A stretch of DNA of 64,000 nt from the NCBI RefSeq assembly GCF_004771005.1, contig NZ_RQHV01000062.1, forward strand, positions 186,001 through 250,000, given 5' to 3'. The position numbers were made by a program, and so were the translations under genes. The notes below the pieces were generated by a model. It worked only from the letters and a program-made list of their open reading frames with translations, was not told where the DNA came from and did no database searches. Positions 24,672-35,185 of the stretch are shown in pieces. Source of the stretch: Leptospira ilyithenensis. Its GTDB lineage: Bacteria > Spirochaetota > Leptospiria > Leptospirales > Leptospiraceae. Each line of letters starts with the position of its first letter. Position 1 is the stretch's first letter.

Positions 24672-25952
24672 ATGAATCAAGTGGAAATCCACATAAAAGG
24701 CAAAACATATCAATTCCCTACCATTATTGGAACCGATGGAAAAGAGGGTATAGATCTTTCTGATTTTTATCGTAAGACCGGACTTGTCACTGTTGACCCG
24801 GGCTTATTTAATACTGCGCTCGGTCTTTCCAAAGTTTCCAGACGTGATCCTGAAAAAGGAGAATTGTCCTACCGCGGTTATGATATTGCAGAACTTGCAC
24901 ACCAATCTACGTTCGTAGAGACATCCTATTTATTGATCTATGGAGATCTTCCCAATAAACAGGAGTTAAATGATTTTTCCAGAAGACTGTCAAAACACTC
25001 GATGATTCATGAAGATATGTTGAACCTGTTTGACGGATTCCCGGGGGTAGCGAACCCTCTTGCGGTTTTATCCGTTATGGTGACTTCTTTATCCAGTTAT
25101 TATCTGGAAGACTACGAAGAAAAACTGGATATGGGTGTTGATTTGATCACTCGCTTGCTTGCAAAGATCAGAACCATTGCCGCATTTACCTACAAACATT
25201 CGGTAGGTCACCCTTTCGTTTATCCTTTGGATAAAAATCCTTATTGCACGAACTTTTTATATATGATGCACTCTGTTCCTGCAGGCGCTTATCATGTTCC
25301 GGAAGAATTCGATCGTATCTTAAATCAACTTTGGATTTTACATGCGGATCACGAACAAAATGTATCCAATATCGCAGTACAAGCGGTAGGTTCCACTCAA
25401 GCCAATATATTTGCTTCGATCTCCGCAGGTATTATGGCGCAGTGGGGAGCAAGGGAAGGCGGAAGACCGACTGCTGCGATCGCACTCATCGAAGACATCA
25501 TCAAATCCAAAACGGATGTGAAACATTACTTCGAAAGATTCAAAACAGGCGAAGCGAAACTTCATTCCAACGGTTTCGGACAAAAAGCTTATGATACCGT
25601 AAGTCCGCGTGCAAAAGTGGTTCGCGGTATTGTTCAGGAGTTTTATAAAAACCGCAAACTCAATGCGGTGGAAGAAACCGCCCTTAAAATCGATGAACTT
25701 GTTTGGAATGATTCCTATTTCATTGAAAATCTGCTATATCCGAACTTGGAGTTTTATTCGGGAGTTGTATTCCAAACTTTGGAAATTCCAAAGGAAATGT
25801 TCTCGGTCATGCAAGTGATAGGAAGATTGCCCGGATGGCTTGCCCATTGGAAAGAACAAAGAAAAAAAGGCGACTTCAGCAAGTTTCGTCCGAAACAAAT
25901 TTATGTCGGGGAAAACCAACGTAAATACGTTCCGGTACAAAGCCGAATCTAA
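24672..25952 (+). CDS. Citrate synthase-fold protein with substituted catalytic residues
   Basis: Full-length (426 residues) homologue of type II citrate synthase; it keeps HADHEQN, YKHSVGHPFVYP, SPRAKVVRG and the C-terminal GWLAHW...RPKQIYVG. All three catalytic residues, however, differ from the enzyme: the His of GPxHGGAN is Glu (E262 in GAREGG), the His of GFGHRVY is Gln (Q304 in GFGQKAY) and the Asp of NVDFYSG is Glu (E360 in NLEFYSG). The codons are clear in the DNA. It is therefore unlikely to be the housekeeping citrate synthase; it may use another acyl acceptor or have a regulatory role. The start has GAGAGG nine bases upstream. The sensor phosphatase gene follows after 21 bases. Confidence 0.85.
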   Translation: MNQVEIHIKGKTYQFPTIIGTDGKEGIDLSDFYRKTGLVTVDPGLFNTALGLSKVSRRDPEKGELSYRGYDIAELAHQSTFVETSYLLIYGDLPNKQELNDFSRRLSKHSMIHEDMLNLFDGFPGVANPLAVLSVMVTSLSSYYLEDYEEKLDMGVDLITRLLAKIRTIAAFTYKHSVGHPFVYPLDKNPYCTNFLYMMHSVPAGAYHVPEEFDRILNQLWILHADHEQNVSNIAVQAVGSTQANIFASISAGIMAQWGAREGGRPTAAIALIEDIIKSKTDVKHYFERFKTGEAKLHSNGFGQKAYDTVSPRAKVVRGIVQEFYKNRKLNAVEETALKIDELVWNDSYFIENLLYPNLEFYSGVVFQTLEIPKEMFSVMQVIGRLPGWLAHWKEQRKKGDFSKFRPKQIYVGENQRKYVPVQSRI

Positions 25953-25973
25953 CTTTTGCTAACAAAGAGATAA

Positions 25974-28094
25974 ATGAAATACAAATCCTGGTTCTGTCTT
26001 CATTTTCTCTTTGTGTGTATCGGTATTCTAACTGTTTCCTGCTGCAAAGCCGCCCTGGCACCGGTTGCAAAATCGGGCATACTTGATGCGGCGGAGTTTC
26101 TGAAAGATGATTCGCATATTCTAAAATTAGTAGGTGGTTGGCAATACTATCCTTGGTTGATGGTAAGCCCGGCCGATTTGCCTACGTTGGACACTCAGCC
26201 AAATAAAGAATACTTCACTGTACCTGGGGTCTGGTCCGAAAGTTTTTGGAATCGGGGTTTTTTGGCAGGCGATGGATATGCCAGTTTTCGGATTCTAATC
26301 AAACATAATTTAAAAAACGAAGCCCTCTCTTTGAAAATTCCCGAAATGGAAACCGCCTATGTCTTGTTTGTTGATGGGGAAAAACTGGCAAACAACGGAA
26401 TCGTTTCAAGCTCCGAGTTAAACTCCAGACCGGAATACCGTCCTCTGGTAGCAGACTTCGTGCCTTCTTCGGATCAGAGTGAATTCATATTGCAGATATC
26501 CAACTATCATCATAGAAAAGGCGGCCCCTCACAAATCATCAGTCTGGGAAAGGCGAAAGCTATTCATGCCCAATTTGATAAAGAGATACTCAAGGATATG
26601 TTGCTCGTCGGTAGTATTTTATTTATGGGGATTTATCATCTTCTTTTATACTTTAACAGAAAGAAAAACCGTCATACTTATTGGTTTGCCCTTGCCTGTT
26701 TGCTGATTTGCCTTAGGGTTTTTTTCACTGGAAACAAATACATTACCTTGTTTTTTCCCAATCTACCGTGGGAATTGCATTTAAAACTCAGTTATCTTTC
26801 CTTCTTTTTGATTCCTCCCGTTTTTTGCCGTTATGTTTTTTTGCTTTTTAAACCTCATTTTGCAAAGATCGGTTATAAGATCATCTTTAATGTCGGCTTG
26901 CTGTTTTCATTGCTTGTTTTATTGACGAAATCTTCTTTTTATACTTATTTGATGATTCCGTATCAAATATTTACTTTGTTAGGTGCTATCTACGTAACGA
27001 TTGTGATTTTTAAAGTGATTCGGAATAAACAAGTAGGATCCGTTTTGTTTTTATTCAGCTTTCTTATTTTTATCATGACGTTTCTAAATGATATCATGGT
27101 GAACAATATCATCATTACGACTCCCCTTATGGCGCATTACGGGATTTTTATGATGTTTTTATTTCAATCTTTGTTTATCGCGCGCGGATTTTCCAAAGGG
27201 TTTCAGGATGCGGAAAATCTAGCGAATGAACTCATCGAAAAGAACAGAGATTTGGAAACCACCAGATCGCAACTCACCAATCTAAATGAAAAACTGGAAG
27301 ATAAGGTGAATGAAAAAACAAAAGAACTTCAATCCAAATTGGATCAAATAGGAAAGGACTTGAAACTTGCAAAAAGTATAGTTAACAGCCTAACAACGAT
27401 TCCAAACTTATCACCTTATTTGAATGTGCAGATACTCTACCAACCCCTTTCCGAAGTGGGTGGAGATATTTTTTCAGTTAAAAAGATTCAGGATACCTAT
27501 TTTCGGTTTTTTCTTGTTGATGCAACCGGTCATGGTTTGCAAGCCGCACTTTATACAATGATGATTCAATCGGAATTCGAAAGGTTGAATGAGATAGCGC
27601 TCAAGCCTAACGATTTGCTTTTTTATTTGAATCAGCATTTTTATGATAAAAACGCCGATCTTCAGATCTATTTTCCTGCTGTAGTTTTGGATTTTGATTT
27701 TTCTCAATCTATTTTGCGTTTTGCGTGCGCCGGAATGCAAAATCATCTCCTACAGAAAAAAAACGGAGATGTGATCTTTCTCGAAAACACAGGACCAATC
27801 ATCGGTATTTTGGAAAACTATCGGTTTGGAATGGTGGAACATCGAGTAGAGAAGGGAGATCGGATCTTTATCTATACTGATGGGATTTTTGAAGAACTCA
27901 ACGAAATAGACGGCATCGCCGCCTTGCGCGAGTTTACCGATGTTTTGAAAAATACAATTCATCTTCCCATCGAAGAAGTGATATCCAATCTTACCGAAAA
28001 CCTTTTCGATAAGATGAAAAAATCAAAATGGAAAGATGACGTATCTATAATCGCTCTGGAAGTCGGTTTGAAATCCAAATCATTGCTAGTGTAA
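25974..28094 (+). CDS. 7TMR-DISM sensor with SpoIIE-type PP2C phosphatase domain
   Basis: A 706-residue signalling protein. A signal segment with a possible lipobox (GILTVSC) precedes a periplasmic 7TMR-DISMED2-type sensory domain (about 35-205, including FTVPGVWSES and GYASFRILIK). Next come seven membrane helices (about 208-400), a short coiled coil (QLTNLNEKLEDKVNEKTKEL) and a C-terminal PPM phosphatase with SEVGGDIFSVKK, FLVDATGHGLQAAL and YTDGIFEE supplying metal-binding Asp residues. It probably senses a ligand or surface state and dephosphorylates a STAS protein. It may be co-transcribed with the citrate synthase-like gene. Confidence 0.88.
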   Translation: MKYKSWFCLHFLFVCIGILTVSCCKAALAPVAKSGILDAAEFLKDDSHILKLVGGWQYYPWLMVSPADLPTLDTQPNKEYFTVPGVWSESFWNRGFLAGDGYASFRILIKHNLKNEALSLKIPEMETAYVLFVDGEKLANNGIVSSSELNSRPEYRPLVADFVPSSDQSEFILQISNYHHRKGGPSQIISLGKAKAIHAQFDKEILKDMLLVGSILFMGIYHLLLYFNRKKNRHTYWFALACLLICLRVFFTGNKYITLFFPNLPWELHLKLSYLSFFLIPPVFCRYVFLLFKPHFAKIGYKIIFNVGLLFSLLVLLTKSSFYTYLMIPYQIFTLLGAIYVTIVIFKVIRNKQVGSVLFLFSFLIFIMTFLNDIMVNNIIITTPLMAHYGIFMMFLFQSLFIARGFSKGFQDAENLANELIEKNRDLETTRSQLTNLNEKLEDKVNEKTKELQSKLDQIGKDLKLAKSIVNSLTTIPNLSPYLNVQILYQPLSEVGGDIFSVKKIQDTYFRFFLVDATGHGLQAALYTMMIQSEFERLNEIALKPNDLLFYLNQHFYDKNADLQIYFPAVVLDFDFSQSILRFACAGMQNHLLQKKNGDVIFLENTGPIIGILENYRFGMVEHRVEKGDRIFIYTDGIFEELNEIDGIAALREFTDVLKNTIHLPIEEVISNLTENLFDKMKKSKWKDDVSIIALEVGLKSKSLLV

Positions 28095-28102
28095 AACAAA
28101 AA

Positions 28103-28978
28103 CTACCAATCACCACTGGATCCACCGCCACCGGAATCACCACCGCCTCCGGACCAACTGTCATCCGAACTCGAAGAAGACCAAGAATCATCTGACGAAG
28201 AGTATCCTCCTCCGTAAAAGCCCCCACCCGAACCGCTGCCGCCAGTAATCGGTCCAATCAGCTTTAACAAAAGATAGCCGATCCCGATCGCCACGGTGAT
28301 GAAAATCGCCACAGCCGATTCGAAAAACCCGATTAAACCTTGGTACCAAATGCTGATCGTAAACAGATAGGTAACGATTCCTGCCATAATGGAAGGCATA
28401 AAAAGTCCCACAAACAGGATAACAGCTGCTACAATCAGATAAACTGCATGATTTTCCGTTCCCCCGGTCGTTGTTGTGGAAATATCATCTTCGCTTGGAG
28501 CATACTCCCCCGAGATCGTGCCGATGATGGCATCCACTCCGGCTTCTACCCCACCATTGATATCCCCAGCTTTGAACCTGGGTTTGATTTCCTTTTGGAT
28601 GATGCGATACGCCTGAACGTCCGTGAGTGCTCCTTCCAGCCCGCGTCCCACTTCGATTCTCATCTTTCTTTCTGTAGGCGCGATTAAAAACAATACTCCG
28701 TTGTTTTTGGACTTTTGGCCTAATTTCCACTTATCAAAAACCTGAATGGCAATTTCTTCGATCGCCTCTCCTTCCAGGCTAGGAAGAGTGAACACTGCAA
28801 TTTGATTGGAAGTGGATTCTTCATGAGCTTTTAATTTTGTTTCCAGCTTGGCAATTGTTTCTTCGGAAAGTATCCCTGCCCTGTCCGTGACTCTTTTTGA
28901 TAACTCAGGAACATCTATCGCTTGTAAGCTGGTGATATGGGAAAGGCATAGTAAGAAAACTAAACTGTAGATTTTCAA
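28103..28978 (-). CDS. TPM-domain exported membrane protein (YgcG type)
   Basis: A 291-residue protein. A signal peptide (MKIYSLVFLLCLSHITSLQA) is followed by a TPM domain (about 22-165: RVTDRAGILSEETI, QIAVFTLPSLEG, NGVLFLIAPTERKMRIEVG, GLEGALTD). Two membrane segments follow (about 180-240), then a low-complexity Gly/Ser/Asp/Trp tail in which SSDDSWS is repeated. TPM domains are linked to photosystem repair and weak phosphatase activity in plants; in bacteria their role is open. It is next to a second TPM protein, ten bases upstream on the same strand. Confidence 0.85.
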   Translation of the reverse strand: MKIYSLVFLLCLSHITSLQAIDVPELSKRVTDRAGILSEETIAKLETKLKAHEESTSNQIAVFTLPSLEGEAIEEIAIQVFDKWKLGQKSKNNGVLFLIAPTERKMRIEVGRGLEGALTDVQAYRIIQKEIKPRFKAGDINGGVEAGVDAIIGTISGEYAPSEDDISTTTTGGTENHAVYLIVAAVILFVGLFMPSIMAGIVTYLFTISIWYQGLIGFFESAVAIFITVAIGIGYLLLKLIGPITGGSGSGGGFYGGGYSSSDDSWSSSSSDDSWSGGGGDSGGGGSSGDW

Positions 28979-28988
28979 TTTTTATTTC

Positions 28989-29654
28989 CTAAAGCTGAGT
29001 TCCGCCATCTCTGATTTCGTCGGAGATTTCGTTTTTATCATCTTTCTGAATTTGAAGTCCGTATTTCACAAGTAAATTGCCGCAGAAAAGTATGGAGGCT
29101 ACGATTCCTTCTTTCTTTTGTTTGGATTTCATTCCTTCCACAATCAAACGGACCGCTTCTTCCCAATCGGACTGGGGAACTATTTTTGCGATGCCGGTAT
29201 CGGGTAGGACGCGCACCATTTTTTCCCGCAAAGATATATAAATCAGAATACCTGTTCGGTTGCTCGTGCGGAATATTTCTTCTTCCAAAAAGGCTTCTTT
29301 TGCTTTCAGATTCACAAAGAATTTTTTTGCGCCAAAGGGAACAATTGCTAGGCGAAGAGAAGAAAGAAAATAAGGAAGAATGAATCCCATAAAAGCACCT
29401 AACCATACGAATACGATAGAGTCCAGTGCGCCGTAATCCCATCCTTTGAAACCGAATCGGTCCAGAAGGAAAAGCGTTGATCCTCCCAAACCTCCTCCGA
29501 TAAAAGAACCGAACCAATTCCATTCTTTATAATGGTGGGAAGCTTCTGCAAAATAAGGAACGATTTCCCCTGAAGTCTTTTTCTCAGCTTCTTGGACAGC
29601 GAGCTTGATTTCTGTTAGATCGGTTGTGGAAAAGTAACGAGATAAAATACCCAT
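28989..29654 (-). CDS. Second TPM-domain membrane protein
   Basis: A 221-residue protein with the TPM domain split by a membrane pair: VQEAEKKTSGEIVPYFAEAS at the start, two helices near 45-65 and 75-105, then FRTSNRTGILIYISLREKMVRVLPDTGIAKIVP and the closing ILFCGNLLVKYGLQIQKDD. This is the short companion often found beside the YgcG-type protein, and the two probably form a complex. The stop lies ten bases before the next gene start. Confidence 0.8.
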   Translation of the reverse strand: MGILSRYFSTTDLTEIKLAVQEAEKKTSGEIVPYFAEASHHYKEWNWFGSFIGGGLGGSTLFLLDRFGFKGWDYGALDSIVFVWLGAFMGFILPYFLSSLRLAIVPFGAKKFFVNLKAKEAFLEEEIFRTSNRTGILIYISLREKMVRVLPDTGIAKIVPQSDWEEAVRLIVEGMKSKQKKEGIVASILFCGNLLVKYGLQIQKDDKNEISDEIRDGGTQL

Positions 29655-29702
29655 GGGTCAAAGTTTGGGTATTTTTATATCTGTCTGCAATCAAAAAATT
29701 AT

Positions 29703-30557
29703 CTAAATTCTGGAATCGACAACGATGGCAATGCTCACAAGAAAAAGGTGAAGTATGCTGAAAAAGAAAAACTTTTTGGCAAAAACTGCTTCCTTGATTT
29801 GCAACAATTTATAAGCGAAACTTAGGAAAACAATAGTGAGTAGTATCGCAGAAACTAAATAAATCATTCCCATTCTATCTTCTGCAAAATAGAATCCGAG
29901 AACAGTAATGGAATAGGCAATGGAATATAAAAAAATCTGTTTCACAGTTTTGTCCACGCCCGAAACCACAGGCATCATGGGAATCCCTGCGAATTCATAA
30001 TCCTTTTTCAAAAAAATCGCCAAAGCCCAGAAATGCGCCGGTGTCCAGAGAAAGATCATTAAAAATAAAATCCATGCGGGAAGAGGAAGCGAATTCGAGA
30101 TGGCCGCATAACCGATCAAAGGTCCTATACAACCGGAAATCCCCCCGATCACAACATTTTGTTCTGTTCTGGGTTTCAACCAGAGAGTATACAGAAATAC
30201 ATAGAGAAGAAGTGCCGCCCAAGCACAAATGGCAGTGAGAAGATTTACATAATAATGCAATATCCCGAAGGCAAGTAGCATAATCACAGTTCCTAAGAAC
30301 AGTGCGGCTTTCGGAGTGATAACTCCTTCCGGTATTGGTCTTTTTTTCGTTCTGTACATCACCGCGTCTTTTTCCCATTCAATGTATTGATTGAATATAA
30401 AGGATGCGGAACTCATCAGATAGGTTCCAAGCATAGTGATCAATGTCAATGAGAGCGAAGGAGTTCCTTCCGTTCCCAAATACAGACCGGGAAATACGGT
30501 CGCGAGTACGAGAATCGTTACTCTTGGTTTGGTAAGTTGGTTCCACACTTTAAACAT
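29703..30557 (-). CDS. ctaB: Protohaem IX farnesyltransferase (haem O synthase)
   Basis: Converts haem B to haem O by adding farnesyl. An UbiA-family membrane protein of 284 residues with about nine helices. The two Asp-rich motifs are present as [21 protein letters not shown] and [17 protein letters not shown]. It overlaps the end of ctaA by eight bases, so haem O and haem A synthesis are coupled. Its product feeds the caa3 oxidase encoded divergently. Confidence 0.95.
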   Translation of the reverse strand: MFKVWNQLTKPRVTILVLATVFPGLYLGTEGTPSLSLTLITMLGTYLMSSASFIFNQYIEWEKDAVMYRTKKRPIPEGVITPKAALFLGTVIMLLAFGILHYYVNLLTAICAWAALLLYVFLYTLWLKPRTEQNVVIGGISGCIGPLIGYAAISNSLPLPAWILFLMIFLWTPAHFWALAIFLKKDYEFAGIPMMPVVSGVDKTVKQIFLYSIAYSITVLGFYFAEDRMGMIYLVSAILLTIVFLSFAYKLLQIKEAVFAKKFFFFSILHLFLVSIAIVVDSRI

Positions 30558-31443
30558 GATAACCTACTTGCTCGGTTTCGCTCTTTCGAAACTGGTGGAA
30601 ACTGGCGATATAACATGCAGTAAAAACAAAAACTCCGTTTAATGTATGAAATCCGGTCAAAAGCTTCGGCAGCTGATAGAGGACATTCAATGCACCAACT
30701 AATATCTGTAAAATGATAAGATGGGACGCCGCTTTCAGATAAAACTTCACTTTTTCATCTTCCAGTCGGAAGATGGAGTAGGCTGTCGCTCCCAAAATCA
30801 GAAGTGCAGTGATATATCCGAATAGCCTGTGTTCCATTTGGAGCCTGATCGTGCCTTGCATCTTGGGCATCCATTCTCCGAAACATGTGGGAAAATCGGG
30901 GCAAACAAGTCCTGCGTAATGGGAACTGACTTTTCCGCCCAGGAAAAGTTGATATAAAACGAAAGCTAGGATCAGTACGAATAAAAACCGAGCCTTAGGT
31001 CTGGCATAAAAAACGGATTTACCTTCTTCCTTTGCCTGCAAAGCGATTGTGAGACATGTGGTGAGAAGTAAAACCGCGTTGATCAAATGAAGGTTAACAG
31101 TCGTTGGGTGGAGGAGCTTTGTTACCGTTAAGGCACCCAAAGTAACTTGGGAAATGAGAAAAATAAGGGATAGTATCGCAAGGATCGCATAATTCCTTCT
31201 ATGTTCTTTGTTTTTGAGAACGAATATCAATGCGGCAAAGATCAGTATTCCTAAAATACCCGAATAATACCGGTGTCCTACTTCCATAAAGATATGAAAA
31301 GTCCAGGTAGGTACAAATTGCCCATTGCACAAAGGCCAATCGGGGCAAGCAAGACCTGAATCTGTGGCACGTACAAGCGGCCCGTAGATCATATTGAAGA
31401 GGATTAAGACGGAGAGGGCGGTGTATATTTTTTTTATTTTCAT
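30550..31443 (-). CDS. ctaA: Haem A synthase (COX15/CtaA)
   Basis: Oxidises haem O to haem A for cytochrome oxidase. A 297-residue protein with eight membrane helices in two halves. [14 protein letters not shown] near residues 33-46 and [13 protein letters not shown] near 181-193 are the paired Cys loops, and conserved His residues lie in [11 protein letters not shown] and MEHRLFGY. It is transcribed away from the oxidase operon with about 125 bases between the two start codons. Confidence 0.93.
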   Translation of the reverse strand: MKIKKIYTALSVLILFNMIYGPLVRATDSGLACPDWPLCNGQFVPTWTFHIFMEVGHRYYSGILGILIFAALIFVLKNKEHRRNYAILAILSLIFLISQVTLGALTVTKLLHPTTVNLHLINAVLLLTTCLTIALQAKEEGKSVFYARPKARFLFVLILAFVLYQLFLGGKVSSHYAGLVCPDFPTCFGEWMPKMQGTIRLQMEHRLFGYITALLILGATAYSIFRLEDEKVKFYLKAASHLIILQILVGALNVLYQLPKLLTGFHTLNGVFVFTACYIASFHQFRKSETEQVGYHV

Positions 31444-31569
31444 CTTCAGTCTGTTTCCTCCAGGATTGAAGACTGGATTGTCAGGAAAATAAATTTAATC
31501 AAAGTAAATCTAAAAATTGTTGGAGATTTAAACCGATTTCATTTATAGTCTTAGATAGGAACTATTTAT

Positions 31570-31722
31570 ATGAACAACCAAGACCTCTATAACAGAAGTG
31601 GATACTTGACTTTTCTTGTGACACTTGTTTTTAACCTTGTTTTCTTTGCCTATATCTCCTTTGTTCACCCAGGTACTCCTGATAACCCAGGGCAAGGGAC
31701 ACCGTCCGGTTATTCCAAATAA
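31570..31722 (+). CDS. Small single-helix membrane protein heading the oxidase operon
   Basis: A 50-residue open frame. It starts MNNQDLYNRSGYLTFLVTLV, has one membrane helix (about 13-33) and a Gly/Pro-rich tail (HPGTPDNPGQGTPSGYSK). A TAGGAAC ribosome-like site is about ten bases upstream, and the stop is three bases before the TTG start of the SCO gene. The position first in the cox operon suggests a small assembly factor or extra subunit. It resembles no family I can name. Confidence 0.65.
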   Translation: MNNQDLYNRSGYLTFLVTLVFNLVFFAYISFVHPGTPDNPGQGTPSGYSK

Positions 31723-31725
31723 CAC

Positions 31726-32592
31726 TTGAATTCAGTTAAAACACTCGTGTTATTTTTCAAATCTGCACTTTATCTTCTCTCTTTTGTCTGGGTTTTTCCC
31801 ACTGTTTTGTGGGCCTATGACCCGCATTCCAATTTGACAAAAGAGAACAAACTTCCCAAAGAACTTTCGGAAATTGGGATTTCAGATGTAACAGGAAAAC
31901 AAATCGATTTCCACATTCCATTTAAAAACGAAGAAGGGAAGGAAGTCCTTTTGTCTGATTATTTTAAAAAAGGCAAACCTGTTCTTTTTTCTCCCGTTTA
32001 TTTCACTTGTCCCACACTTTGCAATCATCATATGAACGGAGTGATGAAAGGGTTGAAACTTTTGGACTGGACTGCCGGAAAAGAGTTTCAATACATCGCA
32101 GTGTCGATTGATCCGAGAGAAACCGAAGAGATTTCCGCCCCGAAAAAACGAGCATACGTTCAAGAATATGATCGTCCCGGTGTGGATACCGGCTTTCATC
32201 TGTTAACTGGTAGTAGTGAGTCTATCACCGCATTAATGAAACAATTACAATTTCGTTACACTTGGGATGAAACAGCCAAACAATTCATTCATGCAAGCGG
32301 AGTATATGTATTAACACCCGAGGGAAAGGTTTCTCGTATCTTCCAAGGCATCCAGCTTTCGGAAAGAGACTTGAAGTTAGCCTTTCTCGAGGCAGCAGAT
32401 GGTAAGATTGGGGGTTTTGTAGACAAGTTTGCTTTATTTTGCTTTCAATTTGACCCATACAAAAATAAATATACGATATACGCTTTCAGGATAATGCAAA
32501 TGGGCGGGGGTATTACACTCCTGATCTTGGGCTCGTTTTTATTCATAAACTGGCGAAAAACAAAAAATAATCACCGTCAAGGAGTCAAGTAA
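31726..32592 (+). CDS. SCO1/SenC-type copper chaperone
   Basis: Delivers copper to the CuA site of cytochrome oxidase. A 288-residue exported thioredoxin-fold protein: N-terminal hydrophobic segment, copper-binding FTCPTLCNHHMNGVM near residues 91-105, VSIDPRET, and a C-terminal His in FIHASGVYVLTP. An additional C-terminal membrane helix (GGGITLLILGSFLFINW) is present, which is not universal in the family. The start is a TTG three bases after the small membrane gene. coxB begins directly after the stop. Confidence 0.9.
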   Translation: MNSVKTLVLFFKSALYLLSFVWVFPTVLWAYDPHSNLTKENKLPKELSEIGISDVTGKQIDFHIPFKNEEGKEVLLSDYFKKGKPVLFSPVYFTCPTLCNHHMNGVMKGLKLLDWTAGKEFQYIAVSIDPRETEEISAPKKRAYVQEYDRPGVDTGFHLLTGSSESITALMKQLQFRYTWDETAKQFIHASGVYVLTPEGKVSRIFQGIQLSERDLKLAFLEAADGKIGGFVDKFALFCFQFDPYKNKYTIYAFRIMQMGGGITLLILGSFLFINWRKTKNNHRQGVK

Positions 32593-33558
32593 ATGTCTTG
32601 GTTTACCGCCTTCCCAGCGACCTCGTCGTTCATGCCAATACAGGCTACGGAAATCGCAAAAGAAGTAGATCTTCTTTACGCGTTTCTGCTCGTATCGAGT
32701 CTCGTTTCTTTTGTGATCTTGGTGGGAGGAATGACTTGGTTCCTCATCAAGTTCAAACGCACCTCTGTCGACCAAAAGTCTGCCTACATTACTCATAATA
32801 ATTTCGCAGAATTTTTATGGTCTTTTATCCCTCTTGTGATCATGGTTGGGATTTTCTATTGGGGTATGGTCATCTTCGAAAAACTTCGTGTTCCGCCTGA
32901 AAATATCTCTACGGAGATCCATGTAACAGCGGAGCAGTGGGCATGGACTTATCGTTACGCAAACGGTAAAGAATTCTACAGTTCTGCCAATGATCCTTTG
33001 ATTGTTCCTGCGGGAAAAGCCACAAAGATCATCCTAACTTCGAAAGACGTCATTCATAGTTTCTTTGTTCCTGCATTCCGGGTGAAACAAGATGCGATTC
33101 CTGGAAAATACACGCAAGTATGGTTTGAACCGAAAGAACCGGGTAATTTCATTGTTTTCTGTACGGAATATTGCGGAACCAAACACTCCGGAATGCTTAT
33201 AACAATCAAAGCACTTCCTGCCGATGAGTTTGCTGCTTGGTTCCATGCGGAGAAAAAAGGTGCAGAGACACCGGCTGACAAAGGTAAAACTCTGTTCGCG
33301 CAGAAGGCTTGTGCCAGTTGCCACTCATTGGACGGAAGCAGAGTTGTAGGTCCATCCATGAAAGGTCTTTTTGGAAGCTCTAGAAAGTTTACAGACGGAT
33401 CCGGTGCTAAGGCGGATGAGACTTACCTTCGTGAATCCATTCTTGTATCTACTGCAAAAATCGTAGAGGGTTATCCCCCGGCGATGCCAGTATTTCAAGG
33501 ACAACTTTCCGACGAAGACGTCGAAAATTTAATCGAATACATCAAAACTATAAAATAA
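32593..33558 (+). CDS. coxB: Cytochrome c oxidase subunit II fused to cytochrome c
   Basis: A 321-residue subunit of a caa3-type oxidase. Two N-terminal membrane helices, then a cupredoxin domain with the CuA ligands (His in [11 protein letters not shown] and the [12 protein letters not shown] loop near residues 192-203). A fused C-terminal cytochrome c domain has CASCH at about 239-243 and a Met ligand in PPAMPVFQG. The fusion marks the caa3 type that accepts electrons from soluble or lipid-anchored cytochrome c. It is contiguous with coxA, 11 bases away. Confidence 0.96.
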   Translation: MSWFTAFPATSSFMPIQATEIAKEVDLLYAFLLVSSLVSFVILVGGMTWFLIKFKRTSVDQKSAYITHNNFAEFLWSFIPLVIMVGIFYWGMVIFEKLRVPPENISTEIHVTAEQWAWTYRYANGKEFYSSANDPLIVPAGKATKIILTSKDVIHSFFVPAFRVKQDAIPGKYTQVWFEPKEPGNFIVFCTEYCGTKHSGMLITIKALPADEFAAWFHAEKKGAETPADKGKTLFAQKACASCHSLDGSRVVGPSMKGLFGSSRKFTDGSGAKADETYLRESILVSTAKIVEGYPPAMPVFQGQLSDEDVENLIEYIKTIK

Positions 33559-33568
33559 GGAGACGGAT

Positions 33569-35185
33569 ATGAGCTCAGCACATACAAACACAGCACATGA
33601 TCACTCCACTGATCATCATTATCTGAACCATCAATCAGGGATCTGGTCTTGGCTCACTACGAAAGACCATAAACGAATCGGTTTGATGTATTTCATCACT
33701 ATCATTATCACTTTTGCATTGGGTGGTTTTTTCGCTTTGGGAATTCGTTTGCACCTGGCAAAATTCGGTGCAACTCCTCTTCTGGATCCTGATACTTATA
33801 ATAAGTTCATGACCTTCCATGGTGCGATTATGGTATTTATGGTAATCATTCCCGGGATTCCCGCCTTTCTCGGAAACTTCGTTCTTCCCATCCAATTGGG
33901 TGCAAAAGACGTTGCCTTTCCTAGATTAAACCTTGCTTCTTATTATATTTTCCTAGCGGGAGCGGCACTTGCGGCAACTTCTATGATTTATAATCAAGTG
34001 GATACCGGTTGGACGTTTTACACTCCTTATTCGACATCGAAAACATCAAACGGTGTGATCTTTCTGGTAATGGGTGCTTTTACGATGGGATTTTCTTCCA
34101 TTTTAACCGGACTCAATTTCATTGTTACCACCCACAAGCTACGAGCTCCCGGGATGACAATGGACCGAGTTCCGCTGATGGTTTGGGCGCTCTACTCAAC
34201 TTCTATCATTCAAATTCTAGCAACACCGATCCTTGCGATCACTCTTATGTTGATTGCTGCGGAAAAAGTGATTGGAATCGGGATTTTTGATCCGGACTTA
34301 GGCGGAGATCCTGTTTTATTCCAACACTTCTTCTGGTTCTACTCTCACCCTGCAGTTTATATCATGATTCTTCCTGCGATGGGAATTATTTCCGAATTGG
34401 TAACCGCTTTCTCCAGAAAGACAATTTTCGGATACCGCGCAATTGCTTATTCCTCGGCCGCGATTGCTGCATTATCCTTTATGGTCTGGGGACATCATAT
34501 GTTTGTTTCCGGTCAGTCTACTTTGGCAGGGATTATATTTTCCATTATCACTATGTTTGTCGGGGTTCCGACTGCGATTAAACTTTTCAACTGGCTTTCC
34601 ACGATGTATCGCGGAACAATCAGTTTTGAAGCTCCGATGCTTTATGCAATCGGGTTTATGTTTCTATTCACCATCGGCGGTTTGACCGGAGTTTTCCTTG
34701 CCTCTACCGGTATGGATGTTCATTTTCATGATACTTACTTCGTAGTAGCCCACTTCCACTATGTAATGGTGGGGGGAACATTGATGGCACTGAACGGTGG
34801 GATTCTTTACTGGTTCCCTAAGATGTTTGGAAAAATGACATCCGATTTAGGCGGAAGGATTTCTTGGGTTTTGATCTTCACCGGATTTAATGTAACATTC
34901 TTCCCTCAATTCGTATTGGGTGCGATGGGAATGCCAAGACGTTACTTCGACTATCTTCCCGAATACACAAACTTAAACCAAATTTCAACGGTTGGTTCTT
35001 GGTTGATCGGAAGCGGATTCGTTGTGATTCTGATCACTCTGATTCACGGTCTTTTGAAAGGACCAAAGGCAGGGGACAATCCTTGGGGAGCAAAAACTCT
35101 CGAATGGCAAACTTCCTCTCCACCTCCACACGAAAATTTTATTGAAACACCAACAGTAACTGCAGGACCATATGACTTCCGTTAG
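33569..35185 (+). CDS. coxA: Cytochrome c oxidase subunit I
   Basis: The 538-residue catalytic subunit with 12 membrane helices, haem a and the haem a3-CuB site. Signatures: [15 protein letters not shown] (His ligand), [20 protein letters not shown] (CuB His and Tyr), WGHHMFVSG (CuB His pair) and [17 protein letters not shown] (haem ligands). The ribosome site AAGGAG precedes the ATG. It overlaps coxC by 14 bases. This is the terminal oxidase for aerobic respiration. Confidence 0.97.
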   Translation: MSSAHTNTAHDHSTDHHYLNHQSGIWSWLTTKDHKRIGLMYFITIIITFALGGFFALGIRLHLAKFGATPLLDPDTYNKFMTFHGAIMVFMVIIPGIPAFLGNFVLPIQLGAKDVAFPRLNLASYYIFLAGAALAATSMIYNQVDTGWTFYTPYSTSKTSNGVIFLVMGAFTMGFSSILTGLNFIVTTHKLRAPGMTMDRVPLMVWALYSTSIIQILATPILAITLMLIAAEKVIGIGIFDPDLGGDPVLFQHFFWFYSHPAVYIMILPAMGIISELVTAFSRKTIFGYRAIAYSSAAIAALSFMVWGHHMFVSGQSTLAGIIFSIITMFVGVPTAIKLFNWLSTMYRGTISFEAPMLYAIGFMFLFTIGGLTGVFLASTGMDVHFHDTYFVVAHFHYVMVGGTLMALNGGILYWFPKMFGKMTSDLGGRISWVLIFTGFNVTFFPQFVLGAMGMPRRYFDYLPEYTNLNQISTVGSWLIGSGFVVILITLIHGLLKGPKAGDNPWGAKTLEWQTSSPPPHENFIETPTVTAGPYDFR

